Positions 17,402 to 26,049 are shown, numbered from the stretch's first letter. The stretch: DNA of 64,000 bases from Paragemmobacter straminiformis (GCF_014243445.1 NZ_JACLQD010000001.1:930001-994000); one strand, 5' to 3'. The notes: generated by a model from the letters alone, not told the origin. Translations and numbers: made by a program.

Positions 17402-18727
17402 TCAGGCGCGGATGAAATGCAGCCCCTGAAACCCGGCCCGCAACGCCTTAGTGCGCGGGGCCACCGTCGCCGGATCGTTCGCCTGCAACCCTTCGGCGAT
17501 CAGCGCGGCCAGCGCCTTTGTATGCGCCACGGTCACACCCCGCCGCACCAGTTCCGGCGTCCCGATCCGCAAACCGTTCAGGTCGCCCGCCACCGCGGGA
17601 ATCGGCAGCCCGATTCCGCAGGCCAGAAACCCCGCACGCCGCAGCGTCTTTGACGCCGCCTGCCCGCCCCCGAATCCCGCCGCCTCGATGGCGAACTGGT
17701 GGCTCTGCGTCATCCCCCGCCCGGCGGCAAAGACGGGCAGGCCCAGCGCCGCCAACTCCCCCGCCAGCGCCCGCGACACATCCACCATCGCCTGCGCATA
17801 GGCCCGCCCGTGCGCCCGCCAGTCCAGCAGGCCGATCGCCAGCGCCGCCGATTTGCCCGCGTCGAAATTCGCCGTCATCCCCGGATAGGCGATGGCATCG
17901 AGCCGCCGCGCAATCTCTGCCTCGCGCGTGACGATCAGCCCGCCCGCAGGCCCGCCAAGGCTTTTATAGGTGCTCATCGTCATCAGATGCGCCCCCTCGT
18001 CCAAGGGGTTCGCCCAGACCCCGCCCGCGATGATCCCGCATTGATGCGCGGCGTCGAACAGCACCTTGGCCCCCGCCTCGTCGGCAATCGCGCGCACCTC
18101 GCGCACCGGATGCGGGAACAGGTTCAGGCTGCCGCCGATGGTAATGACCTTGGGCCGCACCCGCAGCGCCAAGTCCCGCAGCCCGTCAAGGTCCACCGTA
18201 TAGCCGTCCGCATCCACGGGCGCGGCATGTGTCACCAGCCCGTAAAGCCCCGCGCAGCCATCGGCATGATGCGTCACATGCCCGCCCACCGTCGAGGGCG
18301 GCGCGATGATCGCATCCCCCGGCTTTGCCAGCGCCATGAAACCGTAAAGGTTCGCCAAAGCCCCCGACCCGACCCTGATCTCGGCATGGCTCGCCCCGAA
18401 AACCTCGGCCGCCAGCTCGGCCGCGATGACCTCGATCTCCTCGATGGCCTCAAGCCCCATCTCGTATTTGTCGCCCGGATAGCCAAGCGACGGGCGCGAT
18501 CCCAGCCCCCGCCCAAGTGCTGCCTCGGCCCTCGGGTTCATGACGTTGGTCGCGGGGTTCAGGTTGAAGCACTCGCGGTCATGGATCGCCAGATTGCCCT
18601 CGATCAACGCCTCGATCCGCGCCTCCACCGCCGCATCGGGTGCTGCGGCAACCCCGGCCGCCACCCCCGCGATCAGATCTTCGCAAACGGCAGGCACCCA
18701 GTCACGGCGGATCAATCGGGCGGTCAT
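17402..18727 (-). CDS. Serine hydroxymethyltransferase-like PLP enzyme
   Basis: A 441-residue fold-type I PLP enzyme of the SHMT group, which moves a one-carbon unit between an amino acid and tetrahydrofolate or cleaves it. Seen: FNLNPATNVMNPRAEAALG, SRPSLGYPGDKYEMG, SGALANLYGFMAL, HHADG, the PLP aspartate in VLFDAAHQCGIIAGG and the Schiff-base Lys255 in STYKSLGGPAGG. True GlyA has a His before the lysine and a THKTLRGPRGG-like loop, so Tyr-Lys and the altered loop suggest a paralogue, perhaps acting on an alpha-methyl or other substituted serine. GGGGAG eight bases upstream supports the start at 18727. Divergent from a LysR gene, which probably controls it. Confidence 0.75.
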   Translation of the reverse strand: MTARLIRRDWVPAVCEDLIAGVAAGVAAAPDAAVEARIEALIEGNLAIHDRECFNLNPATNVMNPRAEAALGRGLGSRPSLGYPGDKYEMGLEAIEEIEVIAAELAAEVFGASHAEIRVGSGALANLYGFMALAKPGDAIIAPPSTVGGHVTHHADGCAGLYGLVTHAAPVDADGYTVDLDGLRDLALRVRPKVITIGGSLNLFPHPVREVRAIADEAGAKVLFDAAHQCGIIAGGVWANPLDEGAHLMTMSTYKSLGGPAGGLIVTREAEIARRLDAIAYPGMTANFDAGKSAALAIGLLDWRAHGRAYAQAMVDVSRALAGELAALGLPVFAAGRGMTQSHQFAIEAAGFGGGQAASKTLRRAGFLACGIGLPIPAVAGDLNGLRIGTPELVRRGVTVAHTKALAALIAEGLQANDPATVAPRTKALRAGFQGLHFIRA

Positions 18728-18803
18728 CGGCATATCTCCCCTTGGCTTTCCCGCAGCCAAGCAAACCCCGCCCTTGCACGCAAATCAGTTTTCCGGAATT
18801 CTA

Positions 18804-18828
18804 GCCTTAGAAAACCTAAGCCTAAGGC
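18804..18828. promoter_or_regulatory. Candidate LysR operator between divergent genes
   Basis: CTTAG-AAAAC-CTAAG (18806-18820) is an inverted repeat, overlapped by a second one, GCCTTAG at 18804-18810 with CTAAGGC at 18822-18828. It lies in the 113-base gap between the SHMT-like gene and its divergent LysR-type gene, 13 bases before the LysR start. Location and dyad form fit a LysR binding site that also autoregulates. Confidence 0.5.
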
Positions 18829-18840
18829 GCCGCGAACCCC

Positions 18841-19725
18841 ATGCCCGTCACCCCGCCCCGCCCCAAGGACCTGCCGCTCACGGCCCTGCGCGCCTTCGAG
18901 GCCGCAGCCCGCCTCGGCAGCTTCGCGCTTGCCGCAGCGGAACTGGGCGTGACGGCGGGGGCCATCACCGCCCATGTCAAGGCGCTCGAAGCCACGCTCG
19001 GCGCGGCGCTCTTCCAGCGCACGCCGCGCGGGGTGCGGCTGACACCCCTCGGCCAGACGGTGCTCCCCGCCTTCACCGATGCCTTCGACGCCCTCGGCCA
19101 GGCCGTGCAATCGCTGCGCAGCGCCGCCGCCCCGCGCACCGTGCATATCGCAACCCTGCCCGCCATCGCGCAACTCTGGCTCTCGCCGCGCCTGCCCGCC
19201 CTGCGCGCCGCCGCCCCCGATATCCAGATATCCATCACCGCGCTGGAATCCCCGCCGAACCTCAAGCGCACGCCCTATGACCTGTCGCTTTTCTACGGTC
19301 CCGAACCGGATGGCGCGATTTCGCACGACATCATCTTCCCCGTCTGCGCCCCCGCCATCGCCGCACGGCTTTCCGGCCCCGCCGACCTTGCCCGTATCCC
19401 CTGCCTGTCCGATGCCGTCTGGTCCGACGACTGGGCACTCTGGCTCGCCGCCGCAGGGGCAAACATCACAGCGCGCGGCCCCGTCTTTTCGCTCTACGCC
19501 CTCGCGGTCGAGGAAACCGTCAACGGCGCAGGTGCGCTGATCGGGCATGGCGATCTCATCTCGGGCCATCTGGCGCGCGGCACCCTCGTCGCCCCCTTTC
19601 CCGAACGCCTCGCCCTGCCGCGCTACCTGCGCCTCTGGTCCGAACGCCCTCTGGCCGCAGGCAGCGCCGCCCGCCGCACCGCCGACTGGCTGCGCACCCT
19701 TGGCATGGCCTCGGCCACACCGTAG
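18841..19725 (+). CDS. LysR-family transcriptional regulator (GcvA-like)
   Basis: A 294-residue LysR-type regulator. The N-terminal winged helix-turn-helix is clear (LTALRAFEAAARLGSFALAA, AITAHVKALEATLGAALFQR, about residues 13-75), followed by the periplasmic-binding-like effector domain. The helix-turn-helix wording resembles the GcvA subgroup. It is divergent from the SHMT-like gene with inverted repeats in the gap and is followed 29 bases later by a DMT transporter, so it probably controls uptake, export or breakdown of an amino acid handled by both neighbours. The effector is unknown. Confidence 0.9.
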   Translation: MPVTPPRPKDLPLTALRAFEAAARLGSFALAAAELGVTAGAITAHVKALEATLGAALFQRTPRGVRLTPLGQTVLPAFTDAFDALGQAVQSLRSAAAPRTVHIATLPAIAQLWLSPRLPALRAAAPDIQISITALESPPNLKRTPYDLSLFYGPEPDGAISHDIIFPVCAPAIAARLSGPADLARIPCLSDAVWSDDWALWLAAAGANITARGPVFSLYALAVEETVNGAGALIGHGDLISGHLARGTLVAPFPERLALPRYLRLWSERPLAAGSAARRTADWLRTLGMASATP

Positions 19726-19754
19726 CGTCGCACAGCGCAATTGCCGGACAGCCC

Positions 19755-20657
19755 ATGACCAAAATCCCCAGCCGCAAGCCCCGCAGCCTGATCGGCGTCG
19801 CCCTCATGCTTGCCGCCATGACGATCCTGCCCTTCCTCGACGTGGTGGCAAAGACCCTTGGCAACCAGAACATGCCGATCATCCAGATTGTCTGGGCGCG
19901 CATGGCTTTCGGCGCGGCGCTGACCCTGCCCTTCGTGCTGCGCCTCGGCGGGGTGCGGGCGCTCTGGCCCGACCGGCCGTGGTATCACACGCTCCGCGCG
20001 GCGCTGCTGATCTCGGCCACCTTCTCGTTCTTCTTCGCGCTGAAATTCTTGCCCATCGCCGATGCGCTGGCAATCTTCTTCGTCCAGCCGCTCGTCGTGA
20101 CGGCCCTCTCGCCGCTTGTGCTGCGCGAACGCGTCGGCCCGCGCCGCTGGACGGCGGTCGCCATCGGCTTTCTCGGCACGCTCATCATCATCCGCCCCGG
20201 CTTTGCCGAGGTGAACCCGGGCACCTTCCTCGCCCTCGCCGCAGGCACCAGCCTCGCGCTCTATTTCCTGATGACGCGCCGCATCGCGGGCCAGACCCAT
20301 GCCGTCATCACCACCTTCCACACCAGCCTGATCGGCACCGCCCTGACCACGGCCGTGGCGCTGTTCTTCTGGCAGGCCCCCAGCCCGCCGCAATGGGGCC
20401 TTCTGCTGCTCATCGGGCTCATCGCGACCGTCGGCCATTTCCTGATCGTGCGCGCCTACGACCATGCCGAAGCCTCGCTCCTCGCCCCGCTCGCCTATAC
20501 CGAGATCGTCATGGCAACCCTTGCCGGATGGTGGTTCTTCGGTGATTTCCCCGATGGCTGGACCTTCCTCGGCGTGGCGATCCTGATCGCCTGCGCGATC
20601 TACATCTCTCTGCGCGAAGGGGCGCGCAAACCTCCGCTCACCCCCGAAGCCGCCTGA
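19755..20657 (+). CDS. DMT-superfamily (EamA) transporter
   Basis: A 300-residue inner-membrane protein with ten predicted helices in two EamA repeats. Typical features: IIQIVWARMAFGAALTLPF in the first repeat, ALAIFFVQPLVVTALSPLVL, and the second repeat ending ASLLAPLAYTEIVMATLAGW with FFGDFPDGWTFLGVAILIA. It follows the LysR gene closely in the same direction, so cotranscription is likely. Substrate unknown; many relatives export amino acids or metabolites. Confidence 0.85.
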   Translation: MTKIPSRKPRSLIGVALMLAAMTILPFLDVVAKTLGNQNMPIIQIVWARMAFGAALTLPFVLRLGGVRALWPDRPWYHTLRAALLISATFSFFFALKFLPIADALAIFFVQPLVVTALSPLVLRERVGPRRWTAVAIGFLGTLIIIRPGFAEVNPGTFLALAAGTSLALYFLMTRRIAGQTHAVITTFHTSLIGTALTTAVALFFWQAPSPPQWGLLLLIGLIATVGHFLIVRAYDHAEASLLAPLAYTEIVMATLAGWWFFGDFPDGWTFLGVAILIACAIYISLREGARKPPLTPEAA

Positions 20658-20678
20658 ACCCCGCGCCCGCCCCTTCAT

Positions 20679-20743
20679 CCTTGCCCAAATACTCTCGGGG
20701 GGAGCGGCCGCAAGGCCGCGCGGGGGGCAGACAGCCCCCCGTC
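20679..20743. repeat. Intergenic REP-like element, copy 1
   Basis: Begins CCTTGCCCAAATACTCTC, then a G run, hairpin A (GCGGCC-GCAA-GGCCGC, 20704-20719) and hairpin B (CGGGGGGC-AGACA-GCCCCCCG, 20721-20741). Copy 2 at 45221-45286 has the same opening sequence and the same two-hairpin order with different stem bases, so structure is kept while sequence changes. Confidence 0.75.
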
Positions 20744-20802
20744 CCGCCCGCAAGGGCACCAAGGCGGCAGGCAAAACAGCCAAGCCAGCCCTCCGCACAA
20801 AA

Positions 20803-20834
20803 GAAAAAGGCCCGCAGCAGCGCCGCAGGCCCTT
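20803..20834 (-). terminator. Terminator of the response-regulator gene
   Basis: On the minus strand just after the regulator stop, GGCCTGCGGC and GCTGCGGGCC pair (two G-U pairs) and the arm is followed by TTTTTCTTTTG: a standard Rho-independent terminator. Confidence 0.75.
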
Positions 20835-20855
20835 TGCCATCGAAAACCGCTCGAC

Positions 20856-21503
20856 TCAGATCAGGCCAAGGTCCCGCGCCACGATCACGGCCTGCGTCCG
20901 GTTGGTCGCCGACAGTTTCTTGCAGATGCTGGTCACATGCATCTTGATCGTCGGCTCGGCCAGTTTCAGGTCGTTGGCGATTTCCTTGTTCTGCTTGCCC
21001 TCGGCCAGATAGGAAAGAACCATCATCTCCTTGTCCGACAGACGGCCGTTCTTCGTCGTCCGCCCCGCGTTATGCCGTTCGCGCACCAGTTCGAGCGGCA
21101 TGTAATGCTCGCCCGCATGCATGAAGCGGATCGCATTGGCCAGCGACCGCACGCCCGTCGTCTTGAGAACGATTCCCGAAGACCCCGCGTTCATGATCTC
21201 GTCCAGCATCCGCGGCGTCGGGTTGCCGGTGATGATCGCCACGGGCTTGCCGCCGTTGATGCGGATCGCGCGCCGCAACCCCGACACCCCGTTCATGCCC
21301 GGCATGTTGAGGTCGAGCAGAACGACATCGAAAGGACCCGCAGCGGTGATATGCTCCAGCGCCTCCTCCAGCGTCTTTCCGGTCGTCACCTCCATGTCGG
21401 AAGCCGAGGAAAGATACATCGCAAAGACGTCGAGAACCATCTCATGGTCATCCGCGATGAGAATCCGGATCTTTCCGCTACCGTTTCCGCCTGTCATAGA
21501 CAT
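20856..21503 (-). CDS. NarL/LuxR-family response regulator
   Basis: A 215-residue two-component regulator. Receiver domain at about 11-130 with DD at 18-19, phospho-acceptor Asp64 in VVLLDLNMPG, the Thr of ITGNP and the Lys of VLKTTG. C-terminal LuxR-type helix-turn-helix about 153-215 (LSDKEMMVLSYLAEGKQNKE, then PTIKMHVTSICKKL). GGAGAG nine bases upstream supports the start at 21503; the longer frame is not credible. It is divergent from a periplasmic protein and a hybrid kinase ending in Hpt, which is its most likely phosphate donor. Two inverted repeats in the gap are candidate binding sites. Confidence 0.9.
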   Translation of the reverse strand: MSMTGGNGSGKIRILIADDHEMVLDVFAMYLSSASDMEVTTGKTLEEALEHITAAGPFDVVLLDLNMPGMNGVSGLRRAIRINGGKPVAIITGNPTPRMLDEIMNAGSSGIVLKTTGVRSLANAIRFMHAGEHYMPLELVRERHNAGRTTKNGRLSDKEMMVLSYLAEGKQNKEIANDLKLAEPTIKMHVTSICKKLSATNRTQAVIVARDLGLI

Positions 21504-21599
21504 TCGCTTGGTCTCTCCATTCGTTCGCCTGCGCCACCGCGCCGGTCTGCAAGAAGCGGACCAGACCGGCAGCCTTTTGCCAGCAGCAGTTAAACAAGG

Positions 21600-21619
21600 A
21601 TACCGCCTTCCAACGGTAT
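21600..21619. promoter_or_regulatory. Inverted repeat in the divergent regulator/kinase promoter region
   Basis: ATACCG and CGGTAT separated by eight bases (CCTTCCAA), about 97 bases upstream of the response-regulator start. Together with the dyad at 21662-21677 it lies in a 257-base AT-rich gap; candidate operator for the NarL-type regulator. Confidence 0.4.
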
Positions 21620-21661
21620 GACAACCATCACCACGGAAAACCCGACCAAGTAGCAAGGTTA

Positions 21662-21677
21662 CCATACTTTTGTATGG
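21662..21677. promoter_or_regulatory. Perfect inverted repeat CCATAC-TTTT-GTATGG
   Basis: A 6-bp perfect dyad with a TTTT centre, about 84 bases upstream of the molybdopterin-fold protein gene. Its half-site resembles that of the dyad at 21600-21619 (GTATGG against CGGTAT), so both may be bound by the adjacent regulator. Confidence 0.45.
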
Positions 21678-21760
21678 GAAGGCATCCGTAATTGGAATGG
21701 AAGGCACCCCCCCTTTTGTTATCTTTTGGCTCATAGTTTATCTTTCGGAGCCATCCAGAA

Positions 21761-22300
21761 ATGTCGTCCGCGTATCCAGTGCCCTGTTTTTCCCGTGCCG
21801 CCCTCGTTCTCCTGACCGGTCTCGCCCCGCTTCCGACCCTTGCCAAGACGTCCCTTCCCCCCCTCCCCGCCCCCACGGGCGAGGTGGTGCTGACCGTCTC
21901 GGGCGCCCTGTCGCAGACCAACACCCCCGGGGGGGCCGCTTTCGACATGGACATGCTCGCCGCCCTGCCTGCCAGAAGTTTCGTCACCACAACGACATGG
22001 ACCGACGGGGAAAAGCTGTTCTCCGGCGTGCCGCTCAAGACCCTGCTTGAAACGGTCGGCGCCTCGGGCAGCACGCTGACCGCCACGGCGCTGAACGACT
22101 ATTCCGTGACGATCCCGCTCGACAGCCTGTCGGATGACGCGCCGATCGTCGCCTATTCCATCGACGGGGCACCCTTCCCGCGCCGCGACAAGGGACCGCT
22201 CTGGATCGTCTACCCCTACGATGCCGACCCCGCCTACCGCTCCGAAGCGGTCTACGGCTACAGCATCTGGCAACTCAGCACACTGACCCTGTCGAATTGA
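21761..22300 (+). CDS. Periplasmic molybdopterin-dependent oxidoreductase-fold protein
   Basis: A 179-residue exported protein. An N-terminal signal peptide (AALVLLTGLAPLPTLA) precedes a domain resembling the C-terminal end of the oxidoreductase molybdopterin-binding fold: FDMDMLAALPARSFVTTTTW, FSGVPLKTLLETVGASGSTL, YSVTIPLDSL and GPLWIVYPYD. It is too short for a full molybdoenzyme and lacks the cofactor-binding cysteine region, so a ligand-sensing accessory role for the kinase that follows is more likely than catalysis (inference). It lies 43 bases before the hybrid kinase, in the same direction. Confidence 0.7.
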   Translation: MSSAYPVPCFSRAALVLLTGLAPLPTLAKTSLPPLPAPTGEVVLTVSGALSQTNTPGGAAFDMDMLAALPARSFVTTTTWTDGEKLFSGVPLKTLLETVGASGSTLTATALNDYSVTIPLDSLSDDAPIVAYSIDGAPFPRRDKGPLWIVYPYDADPAYRSEAVYGYSIWQLSTLTLSN

Positions 22301-22343
22301 CCCCCCGTGCGGCCCGTTTGGCCAGTCCCTTTCCGGTATAGCC

Positions 22344-24971
22344 ATGAGCCTGTTCAACGAAGCACTGGAGGAAACCAGAACGACACGCGCTGCCCAGCGC
22401 GTGCGGAACCTCATCCTTGTCGTCGTCGGACTGGTGACCGTCGCGGCGACGGCCTATGTCTTTACCGACATCGACCACCAGCTCGAACGCTCCTCCTCGG
22501 TCGACAGCGACAACGTCACATGGTCCGTCGCACAGGTCGAGGTCGACACCCTCAAACTGCAACGTGCCGTCTCGCAGGCGCTGGCCCATCCGGACGACAC
22601 CTCGCGGCTCGAAGCCGTGCGCCTGCTCTTCGACATCTTCTACAGCCGCTTCAACATCATGGCCCGCTCGGACCAGATGGCCGCGCTGCCCATCAACCAT
22701 GAACTGCGCGAGGAACTCTGGGCCCCCGGCGCCTTCTTCGAACGCATCACTCCGGTCATGGACGGCCCCGACAAGGGCCTTGTCACCGCCCTGCCGTCAC
22801 TCGATGTGGAGATGCAGATCATGGCCGACGATGTGCGCCACCACGTCGTCTCCTCGTTGCAGGACCTGATCGTCACGGGCGATGCGCGGCGGCACGAATT
22901 GCGCAAGTCGCTTCAGGTCTTCGCCGCTGCGGCGCTGGCGCTGATGGGGGTTCTGGCGGGCTTCGCCCTTGTCATCGTCCTGCAGAACCGCGCGCAGCAG
23001 CGCCGGTCCGAAACCACCGAACGCGCCGTCCACAACCTGCGCGCCACCATCGAGAATTCGCTCGATGCCGTGGTGGTTGCCGACATGTCCGGCACCATCA
23101 CCGAATGCAACCGCTCGGCCGAAACGCTCTTCGGCCTCACACGCGACATCGCGCGCGGCCGCCGCCTGTCGGACCTGCTGGCCAAGGACGGTTTCGACGA
23201 CCCGCTCGCGGCCCTGCACCATCCCCGCCGCGGCGGCGGCGGCAGCGAAGCCGATCTGCTCGACGGCCGCATCCAGATGACCGGCCGCCACGCCGACGGC
23301 CGCGACCTTCCCGTCGAAGTCGCGCTGACCCAAGCCAAGGGCGCGGGCGGCGAACCCATGTCCATCGCCTTCATCCGCGACATTTCCGAACGCATCGAAC
23401 GCGAGGAAAGCCTGCGCCGCGCCCGCAACGACGCGCTCAAGGGCGAAGAGGCCAAGTCCCGCTTCCTCGCGGTGATGAGCCACGAGATGCGCACCCCGCT
23501 CAACGGCCTGATCGCGGCGGCAGAGCTGATGCAGAACTCGACCACGCTCGACCAGCGGCAAAGCTGGCTGTCCGAAATCGTGCTGTCCTGCGGCTGGGCA
23601 GCACTCGATCAGGTCAACAACGTCCTCGAACTCACACGCCTCGGCAATGACCAGACAGGCAGCTACGTCGCCTCGGTGTTCTCGCCCGTGCAGGTGATCC
23701 GCGACCTGATGCTGCAAAACCAGCCGCAGGCCACCAAGCGCGGCAACCTGCTGCACTTCGAAGAACCGCAAACCGCGGTCCCCCTTGTCAACGCCCCGCG
23801 CCAGCTGTTCCTGCGCGTGCTCTACAACCTCATCGGCAACGCGATCAAATTCACCGACGGCGGCGCGGTCACCGTGACCCTCTCGACCGAGGTGTCGGGC
23901 GGCAGCATCCGGCTTGTCGTCTCGGTGATCGACACCGGCATCGGCATCGCCGAAGCCGACCTCGAACGCATCTTCCACAACTTCGAAACCCTCGACGCCT
24001 CTTACGCCCGCATGCGCGAAGGCACGGGCCTCGGCCTTGGCATCGCCAAACTCTCGGCCGAGGCGATGGGCGGCGAAATCCGCGTCGAATCCCAGCTTGG
24101 CAAGGGCACCACCTTCACCCTCGACGTCACCCTGCCCATCGCCGAATCCGGCCAGCAGGACAGCGCGCGGACCGAAGGCCCCCTGCCCGAAACCCGCGCC
24201 CTTTCGATTCTCGTGGTCGAGGACAACCCGATCAACAGCCTTCTGCTGACCGAAATGCTCCGCCTGCGCGGCCATACCGTCGCCAATGCGGTCGACGGTC
24301 TGGAAGCCGTCGAACAGGCCGGCCGCGCGACCTTTGACCTGATCCTCATGGACATCTCCATGCCGCGCATGGACGGGCTGGATGCCACCCGCAACATCCG
24401 CAAGGAAGGCGCATCCAGGGATGTGCCGATCATCGGCGTGACAGCCAACGCCAGCCCCGACAAATTGCCCGAATTCCTTGGCGCGGGCATGAATGACGTG
24501 CTGGTCAAACCCATTACCCGTGGCGCCTTGATGAACATCATCGACCAGCATGTCTCGGCCGGACGCCACCGCCCCGTCGGCATGTCGCTTGCCGTTCCTG
24601 CCGAACAAAGCCCCGTGCTGAACGCCGATGTCTTTACCGAAACGCTCGAGGAAATGGGCAGCGCCTTTGTCGAAAGCCTTGCCGGAAAACTGCTCGCCGA
24701 AACCGCCAGCGTGATAGACCATCTGCGCGACCTCGCGACGACCGGCTCTTTCTCCGAGGCGGCCAAGGCCGCGCACAAGACAGCGGGTGCCGCGGCGGCC
24801 ATCGGTCTCAGCGGGCTTTACAACACGCTCTCCGCCTATGAACGCGCCGCCCTCGCCGCCGATCGTGCCACGATCGACCGCTGCCTTGGCGACCTGCGCG
24901 AGATGCTGCCCCGCACGGTTGCGGTTCTGCGCGAAAAGGGGTTCGCGGTTTTCGTGCAAGCCGGGGACTGA
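22344..24971 (+). CDS. Hybrid sensor histidine kinase (PAS-HisKA-HATPase-REC-Hpt)
   Basis: An 875-residue membrane-bound kinase with a full internal phosphorelay. Layout: TM helix at about 22-42, periplasmic helical sensor region to about 190, second TM about 193-215, PAS about 230-345, HisKA with His380 (MSHEMRTPLNG), HATPase (NLIGNAIKFTDGG; DTGIGI; GTGLGLGI), receiver with Asp670 (LILMDISMPRMDG) and C-terminal Hpt with His811 (AAHKTAGAAAAIG). All phosphorelay residues are present. The final Hpt is the natural donor for the NarL-type regulator encoded divergently. The upstream periplasmic protein may feed its signal. The stimulus is unknown. Confidence 0.9.
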   Translation: MSLFNEALEETRTTRAAQRVRNLILVVVGLVTVAATAYVFTDIDHQLERSSSVDSDNVTWSVAQVEVDTLKLQRAVSQALAHPDDTSRLEAVRLLFDIFYSRFNIMARSDQMAALPINHELREELWAPGAFFERITPVMDGPDKGLVTALPSLDVEMQIMADDVRHHVVSSLQDLIVTGDARRHELRKSLQVFAAAALALMGVLAGFALVIVLQNRAQQRRSETTERAVHNLRATIENSLDAVVVADMSGTITECNRSAETLFGLTRDIARGRRLSDLLAKDGFDDPLAALHHPRRGGGGSEADLLDGRIQMTGRHADGRDLPVEVALTQAKGAGGEPMSIAFIRDISERIEREESLRRARNDALKGEEAKSRFLAVMSHEMRTPLNGLIAAAELMQNSTTLDQRQSWLSEIVLSCGWAALDQVNNVLELTRLGNDQTGSYVASVFSPVQVIRDLMLQNQPQATKRGNLLHFEEPQTAVPLVNAPRQLFLRVLYNLIGNAIKFTDGGAVTVTLSTEVSGGSIRLVVSVIDTGIGIAEADLERIFHNFETLDASYARMREGTGLGLGIAKLSAEAMGGEIRVESQLGKGTTFTLDVTLPIAESGQQDSARTEGPLPETRALSILVVEDNPINSLLLTEMLRLRGHTVANAVDGLEAVEQAGRATFDLILMDISMPRMDGLDATRNIRKEGASRDVPIIGVTANASPDKLPEFLGAGMNDVLVKPITRGALMNIIDQHVSAGRHRPVGMSLAVPAEQSPVLNADVFTETLEEMGSAFVESLAGKLLAETASVIDHLRDLATTGSFSEAAKAAHKTAGAAAAIGLSGLYNTLSAYERAALAADRATIDRCLGDLREMLPRTVAVLREKGFAVFVQAGD

Positions 24972-24975
24972 CCGC

Positions 24976-25947
24976 TCAATCCCCCTGCATCGCGGCGAAT
25001 TGGGCCGACAGGTCCACCCCCGCCGCCGCCGCCTTGCCGGCCTTCTTGCGCGGCGCGGGGGCCTCGTCCCCCATCTCGGCAAAGGCCGCCGCAAGGTCCA
25101 GTGCCGCAGGCTTCGGCGCGGGGTCCGCGACCCCGCCCTCGTCCAGATCGGCAAAAGCCGCCGAAAGATCGACCACCACCGCCTTGGGCTTGGCGGCTGG
25201 CGCGGGGGCCTCTGCGTCCCCCATCGCGGCAAAGGCCGCGGCAAGGTCCAGTGCCGCAGGCTTCGGCGCAGGTTCCGCGACCCCGCCCTCGTCCAGATCG
25301 GCAAAAGCCGCCGAAAGATCGACCACCACCGCCTTGGGCTTGGCGGCTGGCGCGGGGGCCTCTGCGTCCCCCATCGCGGCAAAGGCCTGATCCAGATCGG
25401 GCACAATGGGCTTGGCCCTGCCCTTGCGGCCCTTGGCCCTGTGTAGCTCGGCCGCCTCGCGCGCGATCACCTCGGCCAGTTCCGCCTCGGCCTCGGCGCG
25501 TTCCGGCGACGGGGTGGCGGGTAAAGGCGGTGCAGGCACGGGCGGGGCAGGCACGGGCGGGGCGGCATCGGCACCGGCTTCCGCCTCCTCGTCATCACCT
25601 CCCGCCATCAGCATCTTGGCGGCGTCTTCCAGACTCAGCGTCGTCAGGGCGACACGGGCGGCGGGCGCGGGCTTGGGCAGCGGCGCAGGCACGAACACGG
25701 GTTCGGGGTCCGGCGCGGGCGGGGCCGCGACCACGGGCGGCAAGACCACCTCTGCCGGCACCTCCATCGCCCGCCGCATCAGCGCGATCCGCGCCGCAAG
25801 CAGCGCCCGCCTGCCGATCCCGTCAGGCATGGCCTCCCACAGCGGCGCGATCCGCGCCATCGCCTCATCGGGGTGCAGATGCGCGGTCAGCGCCAGCACC
25901 TCGTCCACCAGAACAGGCAGCGGCGCGCGCAGGGCGGGCAGGGTCAT
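24976..25947 (-). CDS. Ala/Pro-rich protein with six DL-x-x-AF motifs, divergent from flgB
   Basis: A 323-residue cytoplasmic-looking protein of no family I know. Residues 1-62 form a helical domain ([20 protein letters not shown]); 63-180 is Pro/Ala-rich with acidic and then basic stretches; 184-320 carries six copies of D-L-x-x-(A/Q)-F-A-x-(M/L) starting at 184, 210, 234, 260, 284 and 312, a spacing near 25. Two 50-residue blocks are almost identical, from a 150-bp DNA duplication. GGAGG five bases before the ATG at 25947 decides the start. It sits back to back with flgB, so a link with flagella or the pole is possible; the array suggests multivalent binding to one partner (inference). Confidence 0.65.
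   Translation of the reverse strand: MTLPALRAPLPVLVDEVLALTAHLHPDEAMARIAPLWEAMPDGIGRRALLAARIALMRRAMEVPAEVVLPPVVAAPPAPDPEPVFVPAPLPKPAPAARVALTTLSLEDAAKMLMAGGDDEEAEAGADAAPPVPAPPVPAPPLPATPSPERAEAEAELAEVIAREAAELHRAKGRKGRAKPIVPDLDQAFAAMGDAEAPAPAAKPKAVVVDLSAAFADLDEGGVAEPAPKPAALDLAAAFAAMGDAEAPAPAAKPKAVVVDLSAAFADLDEGGVADPAPKPAALDLAAAFAEMGDEAPAPRKKAGKAAAAGVDLSAQFAAMQGD
25071..25393. repeat. 150-bp coding tandem repeat
   Basis: Copies at 25071-25220 and 25221-25370 differ at only 4 of 150 positions by my alignment, and a third begins at 25371 (about 20 bases before it diverges). Multiple of three, so it adds 50 residues per unit in frame. The low divergence, at synonymous sites too, points to a recent duplication or ongoing homogenisation. 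Confidence 0.9.
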
Positions 25948-25978
25948 CTTCGCCTCCATTTTTCCACGGCGCACCACG

Positions 25979-25994
25979 TGGCACGCCCCTTGCA
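25979..25994 (+). promoter_or_regulatory. Sigma54 promoter of flgBCDEF
   Basis: TGGCAC-GCCCC-TTGCA matches the -24/-12 consensus perfectly, with ten bases between GG and GC. Predicted start of transcription near 26005, 45 bases before flgB. Confidence 0.85.
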
Positions 25995-26049
25995 CAGCCA
26001 AACCCCGAACGAACGGGGCAACCCGCAGCACAGCGGAAGATCAACCACC

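Noticed and set aside
13635-17429. 1264-codon plus-strand frame opposite the RTX gene
   Set aside because: Mirror of the repetitive RTX coding sequence; Val/Ala/His/Arg-rich without motifs.
25071-25393. Repeats as a CRISPR array
   Set aside because: Units are adjacent, 150 bp, coding and in frame; no spacers.
22797-25406. 869-codon minus-strand frame opposite the hybrid kinase
   Set aside because: The kinase on the plus strand has all catalytic motifs; the shadow has none.
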